From: Butyrivibrio sp.
Lineage (GTDB): Bacteria > Bacillota > Clostridia > Lachnospirales > Lachnospiraceae
Length of the DNA: 64,000 nt
NCBI GenBank assembly: GCA_015056655.1
Contig: SVFV01000019.1
Coordinates: 1 to 64,000, forward strand
Direction of reading: 5' to 3'
The stretch's first letter is position 1. Each line of letters opens with the position of its first letter. This document shows, in pieces, positions 24,658 through 32,287 of this stretch. The translations under genes were made by a program, and so were the position numbers. Below the pieces are notes generated by a model that made no database searches, was not told the origin of the DNA, and saw only the letters and a program-made list of their open reading frames with translations.

Positions 24658-25356
24658 TTATTCCGCCTCTTTATAAGTTTTATTCTCTGTATCAACGATA
24701 TAAAACTTCCTGTTTCCAAATGGCGTTCCATCAGAGTATGTTGAAAAAAGATCTAGTGAAAGCACTCCACTTGCTTCAACCGCCTCCTCTACAGGAGTAT
24801 GCCCTACAACCTGATACAGATCCTCACGAAACATTCTGTAAAACTCCATCTGCGGTCTAGCCCATATTGGAGAATTATTTCTCCATAACTCTCTCATACT
24901 CATCCTGTTTATGCGGAATAATATGTCTTCAATATCTGTTCCATGTCTACCACAAGTCTGTAAAACAAAGCTTTCCGTAAGCCCAGCATGACTGAAAATG
25001 GTGTTTTCTATTTTATGTACAAATTGAAGTCTTTCTTCTAATACTCTTTCCAGTCTAGTCACCCCATCAATGGCTGCCTGCCTCGCCTGTACTGAGTAAC
25101 CGGATTCCATGGCATCCCATAAATATGAAACATCATGATTTCCATAACACCAAAGGGACTCCTGATGTTCAGACGCAAACCTGGCAGCCCTGCTAAGAGT
25201 ATCCTCATAAGCCTGAATATCATTCCCTTTGCCCCAGTCATCTACCAAATCTCCAAGGACAATAATTCCATCATAAGAATCACGGTCAATTTTATCCGCT
25301 TCGTCAAACATCCATGCTTTCAAATGAACGTCTGGTATAACAAGTACTTTTCCCAT
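24658..25356 (-). CDS. Calcineurin-like metallophosphoesterase 2
   Basis: A 232-residue enzyme with VIPDVHLK (D9, H11), VLGDLVDDWG, WCYGNHDVSYLW, FSHAGLT and VVGHTPVEE, the full set for a PPP-like/ApaH-like phosphatase. ApaH/PrpE relatives act on phosphoproteins, dinucleotides or capped RNA ends. Together with the neighbouring ligase it would fit an RNA-end-healing function, but the substrate is unproved. Confidence 0.87.
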   Translation of the reverse strand: MGKVLVIPDVHLKAWMFDEADKIDRDSYDGIIVLGDLVDDWGKGNDIQAYEDTLSRAARFASEHQESLWCYGNHDVSYLWDAMESGYSVQARQAAIDGVTRLERVLEERLQFVHKIENTIFSHAGLTESFVLQTCGRHGTDIEDILFRINRMSMRELWRNNSPIWARPQMEFYRMFREDLYQVVGHTPVEEAVEASGVLSLDLFSTYSDGTPFGNRKFYIVDTENKTYKEAE

Positions 25357-25407
25357 TACAAAATCTCCTCAAACACTGCCAATTCTCAGTAATACATTTT
25401 CAAAGTT

Positions 25408-25992
25408 TTAGTCCCCGCTCCAGACTCCATCAGGTCTCAACTCTGCAAAAGCCAAAAGCTGATACAATGGCTTGATTGCATTTGCAGCCGTGGCAATCCA
25501 ATAATCATCGTTTGGACCCTCATTTATCAGCTTTTCAACTGTCTCAGTTGAATACTCCGTAACATGTTTTTCAAAAAGGTCAATCAAATCTATCTCTTTT
25601 CCGTCTTTATCCTTAAAAATCTTCTCCGTTCGACTATTTGTTATCCACTCTCCATCATGTTTATATTTTGTTTCAATTCGTTCAGCCAAATCCTTCAGCA
25701 TTGGTATTGTCTCTGCACCTGTTTTTCCATAAATTCCCCTTATGCCCAGGTTAGCGTTTCCACCATCAGAATCGTCGCCATAAAAACGCTCATCGCCATC
25801 AGCTGCTTCATAATAGTAATGGCTATAGTTATAAGTGATATTAAGCCATGCATCCGTTATAGCTGCAGGAGTGAATTGACCAGTTTTTTCATCATAGTCT
25901 GCTCTATAGGTTCCGCCTGTCATAACATGTTTTATTGGTAACTGTATTGTTTCTCCAGATACTCTTTCTTTTAAATAAATATCATAGCTCAC
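25408..25992 (-). CDS. Conserved hypothetical phage-type protein
   Basis: About 194 residues from a GTG at 25992 (AAAGGA seven bases upstream) so that the protein begins SYDIYLKERVSGETIQLP. This start matches a recurring class of phage/plasmid hypotheticals with GGTY and AWLNITYNYSHYYYE in the first half. No catalytic motif is seen. One copy of the 19-bp inverted repeat lies about 130 bases upstream. Confidence 0.55.
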   Translation of the reverse strand: MSYDIYLKERVSGETIQLPIKHVMTGGTYRADYDEKTGQFTPAAITDAWLNITYNYSHYYYEAADGDERFYGDDSDGGNANLGIRGIYGKTGAETIPMLKDLAERIETKYKHDGEWITNSRTEKIFKDKDGKEIDLIDLFEKHVTEYSTETVEKLINEGPNDDYWIATAANAIKPLYQLLAFAELRPDGVWSGD

Positions 25993-26121
25993 TGTAGTTT
26001 CCTTTCCGAATCCGACTTTCACGGCAAGGCCCAAAAGGTGGACCCCATCTGATTTTCACACCTCCTCCGGATTATTGTGTCGGCGCACAATTAAATGATA
26101 TCCCCAAAAACACTGGCTGTC

Positions 26122-26140
26122 ATTGAACTTGTCGTTCAAT
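26122..26140. repeat. 19-bp inverted repeat, copy 2 of 4
   Basis: Identical to copy 1 (ATTGAACTTGTCGTTCAAT). On the minus strand the next about 25 bases (GACA, then GGGGATATCATT) also resemble copies 1 and 3. Confidence 0.75.
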
Positions 26141-26175
26141 ACCATCGCATTTATCAGCCTTTCTTACTCTCACTG

Positions 26176-26745
26176 TCAGTTATTCTCAGCATCCTTCTTA
26201 GCTATGGCATGATCAATTGTTACTCTATGAATGCTATCAATGTCAGACAATATTCCACTCTTAATAATTTTCCCAAGATTGATTGGGGTATAGCCACAAA
26301 CATTTGCAGCCAGATTCAGATGCTTACATCCATCTTTGTAGGCTTCTATGTTGTTATGATCATGCCCATGAATATTAAGACACCAGCGTAATCCGTAAAC
26401 CGGCTCATGAGATAATAGTATCTTTTCTGCAATAAAGAGCGGTCCAGCATAGATTTCATCAAAGTAGTCATGATACTCTCCACGTCTATCATGATTTCCG
26501 AGAAGAAGGATTTTTTTCCTAACCTTAAGTTCCTTCAAATATTGAGGTCTACCCACATCTCCAAGGCACACAAAAGTGTCGTTCTTCATGATGTTCCTAT
26601 TGATTATTTCTATCTGTTCCTGCGGAGTAATCCAATTTGGATCCATGAGCTTGCAATCTTTATCATCAAAATGCATATCCGAAAGAATATAAACGGATCC
26701 GTTCTCAGACCAATTTCTAAAAGGTTCATAAAGTGTCGATATCAT
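26176..26745 (-). CDS. Calcineurin-like metallophosphoesterase 3
   Basis: A 189-residue protein; the ATG at 26745 has GGAGGAG upstream. Motifs: ILSDMHFDD, VCLGDVGRP, LLGNHDRRGE, LSHEPVYG and IHGHDHNN. It is shorter than the other two and close to the YfcE-like/phage phosphodiesterase type. It is the gene nearest to the tRNA array, ending the repair-like cluster on this side. Confidence 0.87.
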   Translation of the reverse strand: MISTLYEPFRNWSENGSVYILSDMHFDDKDCKLMDPNWITPQEQIEIINRNIMKNDTFVCLGDVGRPQYLKELKVRKKILLLGNHDRRGEYHDYFDEIYAGPLFIAEKILLSHEPVYGLRWCLNIHGHDHNNIEAYKDGCKHLNLAANVCGYTPINLGKIIKSGILSDIDSIHRVTIDHAIAKKDAENN

Positions 26746-26791
26746 TCTGGCTCCTCCTCGCATTATCATTAACTGTTTTAGATTTTATAAT

Positions 26792-26865
26792 CGCGGGGAC
26801 AGGAGTCGAACCTGCTATCTCAGAGGTTATGAGCCTCGAATGGTAATTCCGTTCCACTCCCCCGC
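26792..26865 (-). tRNA. tRNA-Met(CAU) or Ile2
   Basis: Acceptor GCGGGGG/TCCCCGC, anticodon loop CTCATAA, T-loop TTCGACT. CAU could also be a lysidine-modified Ile tRNA. Confidence 0.85.
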
Positions 26866-26873
26866 AATATAAA

Positions 26874-26945
26874 CGACTCTACAGAGAATCTAACTCTTAT
26901 CTCCGGATAGACAGTCCGGCATATTAGCCTTTATACCATAGAGCC
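26874..26945 (-). tRNA. tRNA-Asp(GUC), unusual T arm
   Basis: Acceptor GGCTCTA/TAGAGTC, anticodon stem CCGGA/TCCGG, loop CTGTCTA. The T-loop is TTAGATT, lacking the conserved C56, and the first T-stem pair is A-G. Confidence 0.7.
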
Positions 26946-26951
26946 ATGTAA

Positions 26952-27023
26952 GGCCGGATGAAGGATGTGCGCCCTCCTCTGATGATTACAGGTCACCTGC
27001 ATCGCTATCTATGCTTATCCGGC
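26952..27023 (-). tRNA. tRNA-like gene, anticodon UGU (Thr), aberrant loops
   Basis: All four stems pair (acceptor GCCGGAT/ATCCGGC, D GCAT/ATGC, anticodon GGTGA/TCATC, T GAGGG/CCTTC) at normal spacing. The T-loop is CGCACAT, the D-loop lacks GG, and position 33 is C. Confidence 0.6.
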
Positions 27024-27026
27024 GTA

Positions 27027-27102
27027 TGGTTCCGATAACAGGGATCGAACCTGTGGCTTCTTCCTTGTAAGGGAAGCACTCTCCCAGCTGAGTTATATCG
27101 GA
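27027..27102 (-). tRNA. tRNA-Val(UAC)
   Basis: Acceptor TCCGATA/TATCGGA, anticodon loop CTTACAA, T-loop TTCGATC. CCA is encoded. Confidence 0.92.
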
Positions 27103-27103
27103 A

Positions 27104-27176
27104 TGGACCGCACGGGAATCGAACCCGCCATCTCGAGTTTGCAAAACTCGCGTCACCCCATTGCGACTTCCGGCCC
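27104..27176 (-). tRNA. tRNA-Ala(UGC)
   Basis: Anticodon stem CGAGT/ACTCG with loop TTTGCAA; T-loop TTCGATT. The acceptor has a G-G mismatch at 7-66 and does not show the G3-U70 pair in the usual sense (it has G3-T70). Confidence 0.8.
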
Positions 27177-27266
27177 AAGTCGCAGAAAGCCGTGCCTGTG
27201 GCCTCCTGCTTTATTAAGTTGTTTTGCATTCAGAAGTAAGGAAGTGCCTGCTTTCTCTCTTCTGAA
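27177..27266. other. Spacer within the tRNA array
   Basis: 90 bases without a proper cloverleaf. Inverted pieces AGAAAGC/GCTTTCT and TTCAGAA/TTCTGAA are present on the minus strand, which may be a decayed tRNA or a hairpin. Confidence 0.3.
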
Positions 27267-27338
27267 AGCTCCATGTCGGTGCTGCCCCGACTTCCTTAGC
27301 TTGGAAGGCTAATACACTAGCTGATGTGCGAATGGAGC
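27267..27338 (-). tRNA. tRNA-like gene, anticodon UCC (Gly), aberrant loops
   Basis: Stems are perfect (acceptor GCTCCAT/ATGGAGC, anticodon TTAGC/GCTAA with loop CTTCCAA, T stem GTCGG/CCGAC), but the T-loop is GGCAGCA and the D-loop lacks GG. Confidence 0.65.
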
Positions 27339-27342
27339 TGAT

Positions 27343-27412
27343 CGGGCAACCGAGAATCGAACTCGGATCAGATGCTTATAAGACACCGGCTCTCACCATT
27401 GAACTATTGCCC
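27343..27412 (-). tRNA. tRNA-Ile(UAU)
   Basis: Acceptor GGGCAAT/GTTGCCC, anticodon stem GGTGT/GCATC, loop CTTATAA, T-loop TTCGATT. A canonical AUA-reading tRNA with true UAU anticodon. Confidence 0.88.
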
Positions 27413-27500
27413 AATATCAATTTGGGTATTAAAAAAGGACCCATCCTCTTGGACAGATCCTAAAATTCTACAGTATATTCCGGTGTGCCTGTTTACCAGC

Positions 27501-27662
27501 CTAACATCGGACTTTACCATCTGTCCTAAAATATTTTTCTATGCCAAAAGCACGGCCTGATGTTCCTAATACGGGCGCATCAATAACAAACGTATCGACT
27601 GTGAAGTCATACGCTTTTGTCGCGGTTATGCCTATAAGATTAGAAATCATCATCTGTCTCAT
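27501..27662 (-). CDS. Possible 53-residue protein between tRNA blocks
   Basis: An open frame from ATG at 27662 to TAG at 27501. It includes the stretch KAYDFTVDTFVIDAPVLGTS, whose composition looks protein-like, then GRAFGIEKYF. Only a weak ribosome site (AAGG about 13 bases upstream) is visible. It lies downstream of a structured terminator. Family unknown. Confidence 0.4.
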   Translation of the reverse strand: MRQMMISNLIGITATKAYDFTVDTFVIDAPVLGTSGRAFGIEKYFRTDGKVRC

Positions 27663-27710
27663 TGAAAGCTTTTTACCTTAACCTTTCTTAATATTTCTGA
27701 TAAACAAAAA

Positions 27711-27771
27711 AGGAAGCGCTCGCATATTTATGTTGATGTTTGCATCAAAATAAATAGGACAGGCACTTCCT
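27711..27771 (-). terminator. Long hairpin with T-run closing the right-hand tRNA block
   Basis: Outer arms AGGAAG/CTTCCT and inner TTGATG/CATCAA enclose a long imperfect stem; the minus strand continues with six T. It ends transcription of the tRNAs at 27.8-28.2 kb before the small open frame. Confidence 0.65.
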
Positions 27772-27830
27772 ATGTACTTACATTAACATCATACCGTATA
27801 TTTGTAAAGCACTTTTTTTAAAAAACAAAA

Positions 27831-27904
27831 TACCTGAAATTGGGATCGAACCAATGGCCTTCTGCGTATGAAACAGACGCTCTTACCAACTGAGCTATTC
27901 AGGT
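27831..27904 (-). tRNA. tRNA-Met(CAU) or Ile2
   Basis: Acceptor ACCTGAA/TTCAGGT, anticodon stem TCTGT/GCAGA, loop TTCATAC, T-loop TTCGATC. Confidence 0.85.
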
Positions 27905-27910
27905 AAAAAG

Positions 27911-27983
27911 CGGATACAAAGGGACTTGAACCCACAACCTCCCGGTTAACAGCCGGGCGCTCTGCCGATTGAGCTATGTATCC
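27911..27983 (-). tRNA. tRNA-Asn(GUU)
   Basis: Acceptor GGATACA/TGTATCC, anticodon loop CTGTTAA, T-loop TTCAAGT. Confidence 0.93.
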
Positions 27984-27987
27984 TTAG

Positions 27988-28060
27988 CTGCGGTAGTAGG
28001 ATTCGAACCTACAACTTCCTGAGTCAGAGTCAGGCGCTCTACCAATTGAACTATGCCGCA
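27988..28060 (-). tRNA. tRNA-Gln(CUG)
   Basis: Acceptor TGCGGCA/TACCGCA (one mismatch-like pair), anticodon stem CCTGA/TCAGG, loop CTCTGAC, T-loop TTCGAAT. Confidence 0.9.
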
Positions 28061-28064
28061 TTAG

Positions 28065-28137
28065 TGCTGCCACAGGGAATCGAACCCTGAACCTATCGCT
28101 TAAGAGGCGAGTGCTCTACCAATTGAGCTATAACAGC
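28065..28137 (-). tRNA. tRNA-Lys(CUU)
   Basis: Acceptor GCTGTTA/TGGCAGC, anticodon loop CTCTTAA, T-loop TTCGATT. Confidence 0.92.
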
Positions 28138-28141
28138 TTAG

Positions 28142-28209
28142 TGCTGCCTATGGGATTTGAACCCATGACCTACGGTTTAAAAGACCGTTGCTCCACCAAC
28201 TGAGCTAAG
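28142..28209 (-). pseudogene. tRNA-Lys(UUU), 3' part, interrupted by IS66
   Basis: Everything from base 8 to the 3' end is intact (TAGCTCAG, anticodon stem ACGGT/ACCGT with loop CTTTTAA, T arm CATGGG-TTCAAAT-CCCATA-like, 3' acceptor AGGCAGC). The 5' acceptor strand (GCTGTCT) lies 2.8 kb away at 31045-31051, on the other side of the insertion. The flanking duplicate GAGCTAAG is part of the tRNA D-arm. Confidence 0.9.
28202..28209. repeat. Target-site duplication of IS66, left copy
   Basis: GAGCTAAG, repeated exactly at 31039-31046. Confidence 0.9.
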
Positions 28210-28344
28210 GTAAGCGCGAAATAATCCGGCGGATGTGAATGCGTCCCTAAATCACGCATAATGGATTTGAACTATAAACTACATTTTAGTGTGAACACTT
28301 GAACTTATGAACTTCATTTTGGTGTCACATGGAAAGGATAGCTT

Positions 28345-28746
28345 ATGTCAGATCCCAAGCATTATCGTACTAAAGATGAGTGGTTCAAGCTCGTCCAGGA
28401 GTGCCGTAAAAGCGGTTTATCGGACGCTCAATGGTGCGCATTAAATGGTATCAGCCGTCATTCATTAAACACTGCTATCAAAAGGCTGCGGAAATGTTCT
28501 TATGCAATTCCTCCTCGCAGCGCTGATGATATATATGACCTGGCCATTCCAAAACAGGATGTGGTCAAAGTGGATATCGTTCCTGATATCCAGCCGCCAC
28601 AGAAGATCATTCCTGAGGCGGCACCGCACATTGACAATTCACATATGATAGAGATAAGTCTTGGAGATGTACATATTTCTCTCTGCAACGGAGCTGATCC
28701 GGATCTTGTAACCAGGACTCTCTCAGCCTTAAGGAGCTTCGTATGA
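28345..28746 (+). CDS. tnpA: IS66 accessory protein TnpA
   Basis: A 133-residue protein with the IS66 OrfA N-terminal helix-turn-helix (YRTKDEWFKLVQECRKSGLSDAQWCALNGISRHSLNTAIKRLRK). It is the first of the three IS66 genes and overlaps tnpB by four bases. Needed for transposition in studied IS66 members; a DNA-binding role is inferred from the HTH. Confidence 0.9.
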   Translation: MSDPKHYRTKDEWFKLVQECRKSGLSDAQWCALNGISRHSLNTAIKRLRKCSYAIPPRSADDIYDLAIPKQDVVKVDIVPDIQPPQKIIPEAAPHIDNSHMIEISLGDVHISLCNGADPDLVTRTLSALRSFV

Positions 28747-29087
28747 TCGGCGATATAACAGCTGCAGATGAGATCTACATTGTCTGCGGCTACACTGACA
28801 TGAGAAAGTCTATCGATGGCCTCTGTGCCATAATCGAAGACAAGCTCCACATGGATCCAAGAAGCAGGGCTCTGTATCTCTTCTGTGGGAGAAGGGCTGA
28901 CAGGTTCAAGATGCTTCTTTGGGAGCCGGACGGATTCATACTGTTCTACAAGAGACTATCCGCCGAACAGGGACGATACCGCTGGCCAAGAAACAAGGAT
29001 GAAGTACGCAACCTGACCTGGCGTGAGTTTGACTGGCTTCTCTCAGGTATCGATATAGAGCAACCTAAGGCCATTAGAGCCTCTTAA
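28743..29087 (+). CDS. tnpB: IS66 accessory protein TnpB (Orf2)
   Basis: A 114-residue protein with the family signature YIVCGYTDMRKSIDGLCAII and LYLFCGRRADRFKMLLWEPDGF, YKRLSAEQGRYRWP. Full length. The start overlaps the tnpA stop, the normal translational coupling of IS66. It is an accessory transposition protein of unknown chemistry. Confidence 0.95.
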   Translation: MIGDITAADEIYIVCGYTDMRKSIDGLCAIIEDKLHMDPRSRALYLFCGRRADRFKMLLWEPDGFILFYKRLSAEQGRYRWPRNKDEVRNLTWREFDWLLSGIDIEQPKAIRAS

Positions 29088-29237
29088 GGTCTGTGTATCA
29101 GTTTTTGTGCATAATTCTGAAATCGCCTTATATCGGATTAATTAGATGCCGGTTTTCAGATCACTTTGGCACTTTTACCGATATTAATTGCCTTGTAAGT
29201 CTGATAAAATCTATATATCAGATGTAAGGAGGCTGTC

Positions 29238-30905
29238 GTGGCGAGAGATTCCAAGGACCAGCAGCTCATTGAGCTGAAGGACACTGTGAAAGAACTGAAT
29301 ATCACCATCAGAAATCTCAACGCACTCATTGAGGCTGCTAACAAACGCGAAGAGGAGCATCTTCTGAAAGAGCAGGAACATATCGAAAGAGAAAAAGTCC
29401 TGCAGGAACAGATAGATTACCTCACCAAGAAACTCTTTGGCAGATCAAGTGAGAAACGTGATGATTTTGAGGGACAGCTGAATCTCTTCAATGAAGCCGA
29501 AACTCTAAAGGCTGATCCTGATCCCGAGGAACAGGAATTCACCACCGTCGAGAAACATACCCGCAAGAAAAAATCCAAGATGTCTGATAAGTTTGCAGGC
29601 CTCCCTGTCCAGGAGGTTATTCTTGATGTTCCTGAAGATGAGCGCATCTGCGATGTCTGTGGCACTCCTCTTGAGAGGATTGGGAAAGAATTCCTTCGTA
29701 GAGAGATCGAATTCATTAAGCCAAGTATCAAGATCATTGATTACTACAGTGTCAGCTATGGATGTCCTAACTGCAAGATAAATGCTGAGGTCCCGCACAT
29801 CGTAAGAGGACGCGACGGTCAGGCACATATGCTGCACGGCATGGCATCTGCCGGAACAGTTGCGTGGGTAATGTATCAGAAGTATGTCAACTCTCTTCCT
29901 CTTTACAGACAGGAAAAAGACTTCAAGATGTACGGAGCCGAAATCTGCAGAGGAACCATTGCCAACTGGATAATCAATAACGCTGAAGAGTTCTTCAAGC
30001 CTATGTGCAATTACTTCCAGAGAAAGCTTGTTGCCGGAAGATATGCAATGGCAGACGAAACGCCCGTACAGGTGCTCAAAGAACCAGGGCGCAGGGCTGA
30101 ATCAAGGTCGTACATGTGGGTTTTCCGTTCGGGAGAGTTTGATCCGGAGCAGATAGTTCTGTTCCACTATTCTCCGACACGGGCGGGAGATACTGCAAAG
30201 GAGTTCCTTGAAGGATTCCACGGGTACCTTATGACTGACGGGTACAGTGGATACAATAAGCTCAGGGACTGCACGAGGAATTCCTGCTGGGCGCACATAA
30301 GAAGGTATCTTATAGATGCCATTCCCAAAGGTAAGGAATACGATCACAGCCAGCCGGCAGTATAGGGACTTGCCTATGTCGACAAGCTCTTCGAGATGGA
30401 ACGGAAAATCCATGAAAAGAAGGGCTCTGATTTCGATGCCATAAAGAAGTTCCGCCTTGAAAAGGAGAAACCTGTACTTGACGGTTTCTGGAACTGGCTT
30501 GACTGCCAGACTGCAATAAAGAATTCCAGGATGTACAAAGCCCTTGTTTACATCCAAAACAGAAGACCATTCCTCGAAACCTATCTTGAGGATGGTGGCT
30601 GCAGTTTCAATAACAACACTTCCGAGAGAAGCTGCAAGGCCTTTGTTACTGGCCGCAAGAACTGGCTGTTTTCAGACTCAGTTGATGGCGCAGAGGCAAG
30701 TGCTCTTACTTATTCCATTGTTGAAACAGCTAAGGCAAATGGCGTTGATGTTTATTACTACCTGAAATATCTTCTCATGAAATGCCCAACATCTCTTACC
30801 AGCGATGAAGATCTTGAGAAGCTCTGCCCATGGCATCCTGAATGCAAGGAAGCCCTGGATGAACTTCACAGACAGCATCAGAAAGCGATCTTCGACGCAA
30901 TGTAA
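29238..30905 (+). pseudogene. tnpC: IS66 transposase TnpC, interrupted by an in-frame TAG
   Basis: The 556-codon gene has the N-terminal coiled coil (about 1-75), a zinc finger (CDVCGTP and YGCPNCK) and the DDE transposase domain (YAMADETPVQVL with the first D; YLMTDGYSGY with the second; the last acidic residue beyond the stop in TYLEDGG/ NTSERSCK region). A single TAG at 30363-30365, right after HSQPAV, splits it into 375 and about 180 residues in the same frame. A CAG-to-TAG change would explain it. None of the tRNAs here has a CUA anticodon, so suppression by this array is not expected. The element is probably inactive. Confidence 0.9.
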
Positions 30906-31038
30906 TCTTTATCATATGTGAATTGTCAAGGTGCTCCAGTCTCTTATGAGGCTGGGGTATATTTTATGGGCAAAAAACCTTGTACCTGTTAACATGCCTT
31001 GCGGGATAGCGCAACCCACCGGATTATTTCGCGCTTAC

Positions 31039-31046
31039 GAGCTAAG
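31039..31046. repeat. Target-site duplication of IS66, right copy
   Basis: GAGCTAAG, identical to 28202-28209. Confidence 0.9.
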
Positions 31047-31051
31047 ACAGC
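31045..31051 (-). pseudogene. tRNA-Lys(UUU), detached 5' acceptor strand
   Basis: Minus strand GCTGTCT pairs fully with the 3' acceptor AGGCAGC at 28143-28149 once the IS and one duplicate are removed. Confidence 0.85.
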
Positions 31052-31055
31052 ATAG

Positions 31056-31127
31056 TGGGCCCGGGTGGAGTTGAACCACCTCGCAGGGATTTTCAGTCCC
31101 CAGCTCTACCAGTTGAGCTACAGGCCC
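31056..31127 (-). tRNA. tRNA-Phe(GAA)
   Basis: Acceptor GGGCCTG/CGGGCCC, anticodon loop CTGAAAA, T-loop TTCAACT. Confidence 0.92.
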
Positions 31128-31131
31128 TTAG

Positions 31132-31203
31132 AGACAAGGATGGGAGTCGAACCCATGCTCCCGGAGTTGCAGTCCGGAGCCTTTCCAGCTTGGCTACCCT
31201 GTC
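31132..31203 (-). tRNA. tRNA-Cys(GCA)
   Basis: Acceptor GACAGGG/CCTTGTC with U73, anticodon stem CCGGA/TCCGG, loop CTGCAAC, T-loop TTCGACT. Confidence 0.92.
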
Positions 31204-31208
31204 TTAAC

Positions 31209-31277
31209 TACGGTACTCAGATTTGAACTGAGACCACCGGAATCAAAGTCCTGCGGGCTACCATTACCCCATACCGT
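31209..31277 (-). tRNA. tRNA-Gln(UUG), short D arm
   Basis: Only 69 bases. Acceptor ACGGTAT/GTACCGT, anticodon stem CAGGA/TCCGG, loop CTTTGAT, T-loop TTCAAAT. Confidence 0.85.
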
Positions 31278-31288
31278 AAGATGCAGTC

Positions 31289-31510
31289 TTACTCGACTGC
31301 AATTATTCTTTCTATAGGAACTTCAAGGTATACAGAAAGAGCCACCATCCTGTCAACGCTCGGAAGCACCTCACCTCTGATATATCTGTAAACAAGAGAT
31401 GTGCTTGTCCCGAGGTATTCCGAAACCTCAGTAACTGTATGTCCGCTTTCTCTGATCAAATCTCTTATATGTGTTCCTGTTCCTTCGATATCAATTACTG
31501 GATAATCCAT
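31289..31510 (-). CDS. Small XRE regulator inside the tRNA array
   Basis: A 73-residue helix-turn-helix protein (IRDLIRESGHTVTEVSEYLGTSTSLVYRYIRGEVLPSVDRMVALSVYLEVPIERIIAVE), nearly all HTH. AAGGAG precedes the ATG. It belongs to the same subfamily as the XRE genes at 33.0 kb and 18.8 kb. It lies between tRNA genes, 12 bases from tRNA-Gln, and has a terminator in its leader. It may repress or time expression of the tRNA block downstream. Confidence 0.82.
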   Translation of the reverse strand: MDYPVIDIEGTGTHIRDLIRESGHTVTEVSEYLGTSTSLVYRYIRGEVLPSVDRMVALSVYLEVPIERIIAVE

Positions 31511-31533
31511 TTTTCCAATCTCCTTTTTCGCAT

Positions 31534-31568
31534 AAAAAAACCACTTAACCTTTGCAAGCTAAGTGGTT
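31534..31568 (-). terminator. Terminator in the leader of the 31.3-kb XRE gene
   Basis: Arms AACCACTTA/TAAGTGGTT with a 12-base loop, then seven T on the minus strand, 24 bases upstream of the start codon. Confidence 0.8.
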
Positions 31569-31613
31569 ACAGATCTCATCGACCTCATGTATTTTAATGC
31601 TCCGGATTATCCA

Positions 31614-31742
31614 TCATTTTCTGGACCCAGGACCACTTTCCACCAACTTGCAATTTGCATAACTAACAGAGCACTTCTGATTTTTGCAGAACTGCATAAA
31701 CTGTTTGTTATTAAATTGCTTGTTGATAGTTACGTAGTACAT
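31614..31742 (-). CDS. Possible 42-residue protein upstream of the XRE gene
   Basis: An open frame starting MYYVTINKQFNNKQF with AGAGG about 11 bases upstream and ending at TGA just before the terminator. Composition is Asn/Gln/Lys-rich with three Cys. Family unknown; it might be a leader peptide or the only product of a short transcript. Confidence 0.35.
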   Translation of the reverse strand: MYYVTINKQFNNKQFMQFCKNQKCSVSYANCKLVESGPGSRK

Positions 31743-31876
31743 CTAAAATAAATCCTCTTAACTTTCTGCTGCTCTCTTGCAGCTCTCTTTTTCTGTTCTG
31801 TTTGTATTATCGTCCCTATAGACCATTTTGTACAGTGTCATCGGACGACACTTCTCCATTGGCCATTAAGTCAAAG

Positions 31877-31949
31877 TACAGACATCCTGACTCGAACAGG
31901 AAATACCTCCGTATCAGAGAGGCGTGATAACCAATTTCACCATATCTGC
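31877..31949 (-). tRNA. tRNA-Ile(GAU)
   Basis: Acceptor GCAGATA/TGTCTGT, anticodon stem CCTCT/GGAGG, loop CTGATAC, T-loop TTCGAGT. The 1-72 pair is G-U. Confidence 0.82.
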
Positions 31950-31953
31950 AAAA

Positions 31954-32026
31954 TATCCCCTGCAGGACTCGTACCCGCGTATGTGAGATTAGAAATCTCA
32001 TGCCTTTTCCACTTGGCGAAGGGGAT
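31954..32026 (-). tRNA. tRNA-Arg(UCU)
   Basis: Acceptor ATCCCCT/AGGGGAT, anticodon stem TGAGA/TCTCA, loop TTTCTAA. T-loop is TACGAGT, lacking T55. Confidence 0.85.
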
Positions 32027-32031
32027 ATTAG

Positions 32032-32103
32032 TGTTCCTCAGGCGACTCGAACGCCTAATTCCCGGTTCGTAGCCGGACAGTTTCTCCATTAGCTTAGAGG
32101 AAC
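32032..32103 (-). tRNA. tRNA-Arg(ACG)
   Basis: Acceptor GTTCCTC/GAGGAAC, anticodon loop CTACGAA, T-loop TTCGAGT. Needs A34-to-inosine editing for wobble. Confidence 0.92.
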
Positions 32104-32107
32104 ATAG

Positions 32108-32192
32108 CGCCGTGAACAGGGATCGAACCTGTCTTCCCGTGAAGGAAACCGCTGATTAGCAATCAGGTGCCTTACCGCTCGGCCACCACGGC
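32108..32192 (-). tRNA. tRNA-Ser(GCU)
   Basis: 85 bases, class II with long variable arm; acceptor GCCGTGG/TCACGGC, anticodon loop TTGCTAA. Confidence 0.93.
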
Positions 32193-32197
32193 TAAAG

Positions 32198-32282
32198 CGC
32201 TGCATGAAGGAGTCGAACCCTCTCTCCCGTAAAGGAGCCAGCGGTTTTCAAGACCGCGGCAATCCCGTTCTGCCAATGCAGC
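32198..32282 (-). tRNA. tRNA-Ser(UGA)
   Basis: 85 bases, class II; acceptor GCTGCAT/ATGCAGC, anticodon stem GCGGT/ACCGC, loop CTTGAAA. Confidence 0.93.
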
Positions 32283-32287
32283 TTGAG

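Larger units (their letters stand above)
28210..31038 (+). mobile_element. IS66-family insertion sequence, 2829 bp
   Basis: Terminal inverted repeats match for 20 bases: GTAAGCGCGAAATAATCCGG at the left end and its complement at the right end. GTAAGCG ends and an 8-bp target duplication are IS66 hallmarks. It carries tnpA, tnpB and a tnpC broken by one stop codon, all on the plus strand, opposite to the rest of the window. Confidence 0.95.

Noticed and set aside
27005..27229. Open reading frame of 74 codons on the minus strand across the tRNA block
   Set aside because: It runs through tRNA-Ala, tRNA-Val and part of the Thr-like tRNA, which fold well; the frame is a by-product of tRNA sequence.
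27441..27540. tRNA-like fold with GGACAGA/TCTGTCC ends
   Set aside because: The T stem and anticodon stem do not pair at proper spacing.
30363..30365. Stop-codon readthrough by a suppressor tRNA encoded here
   Set aside because: None of the tRNAs has anticodon CUA; tRNA-Leu(UAG) reads CUA and not UAG.
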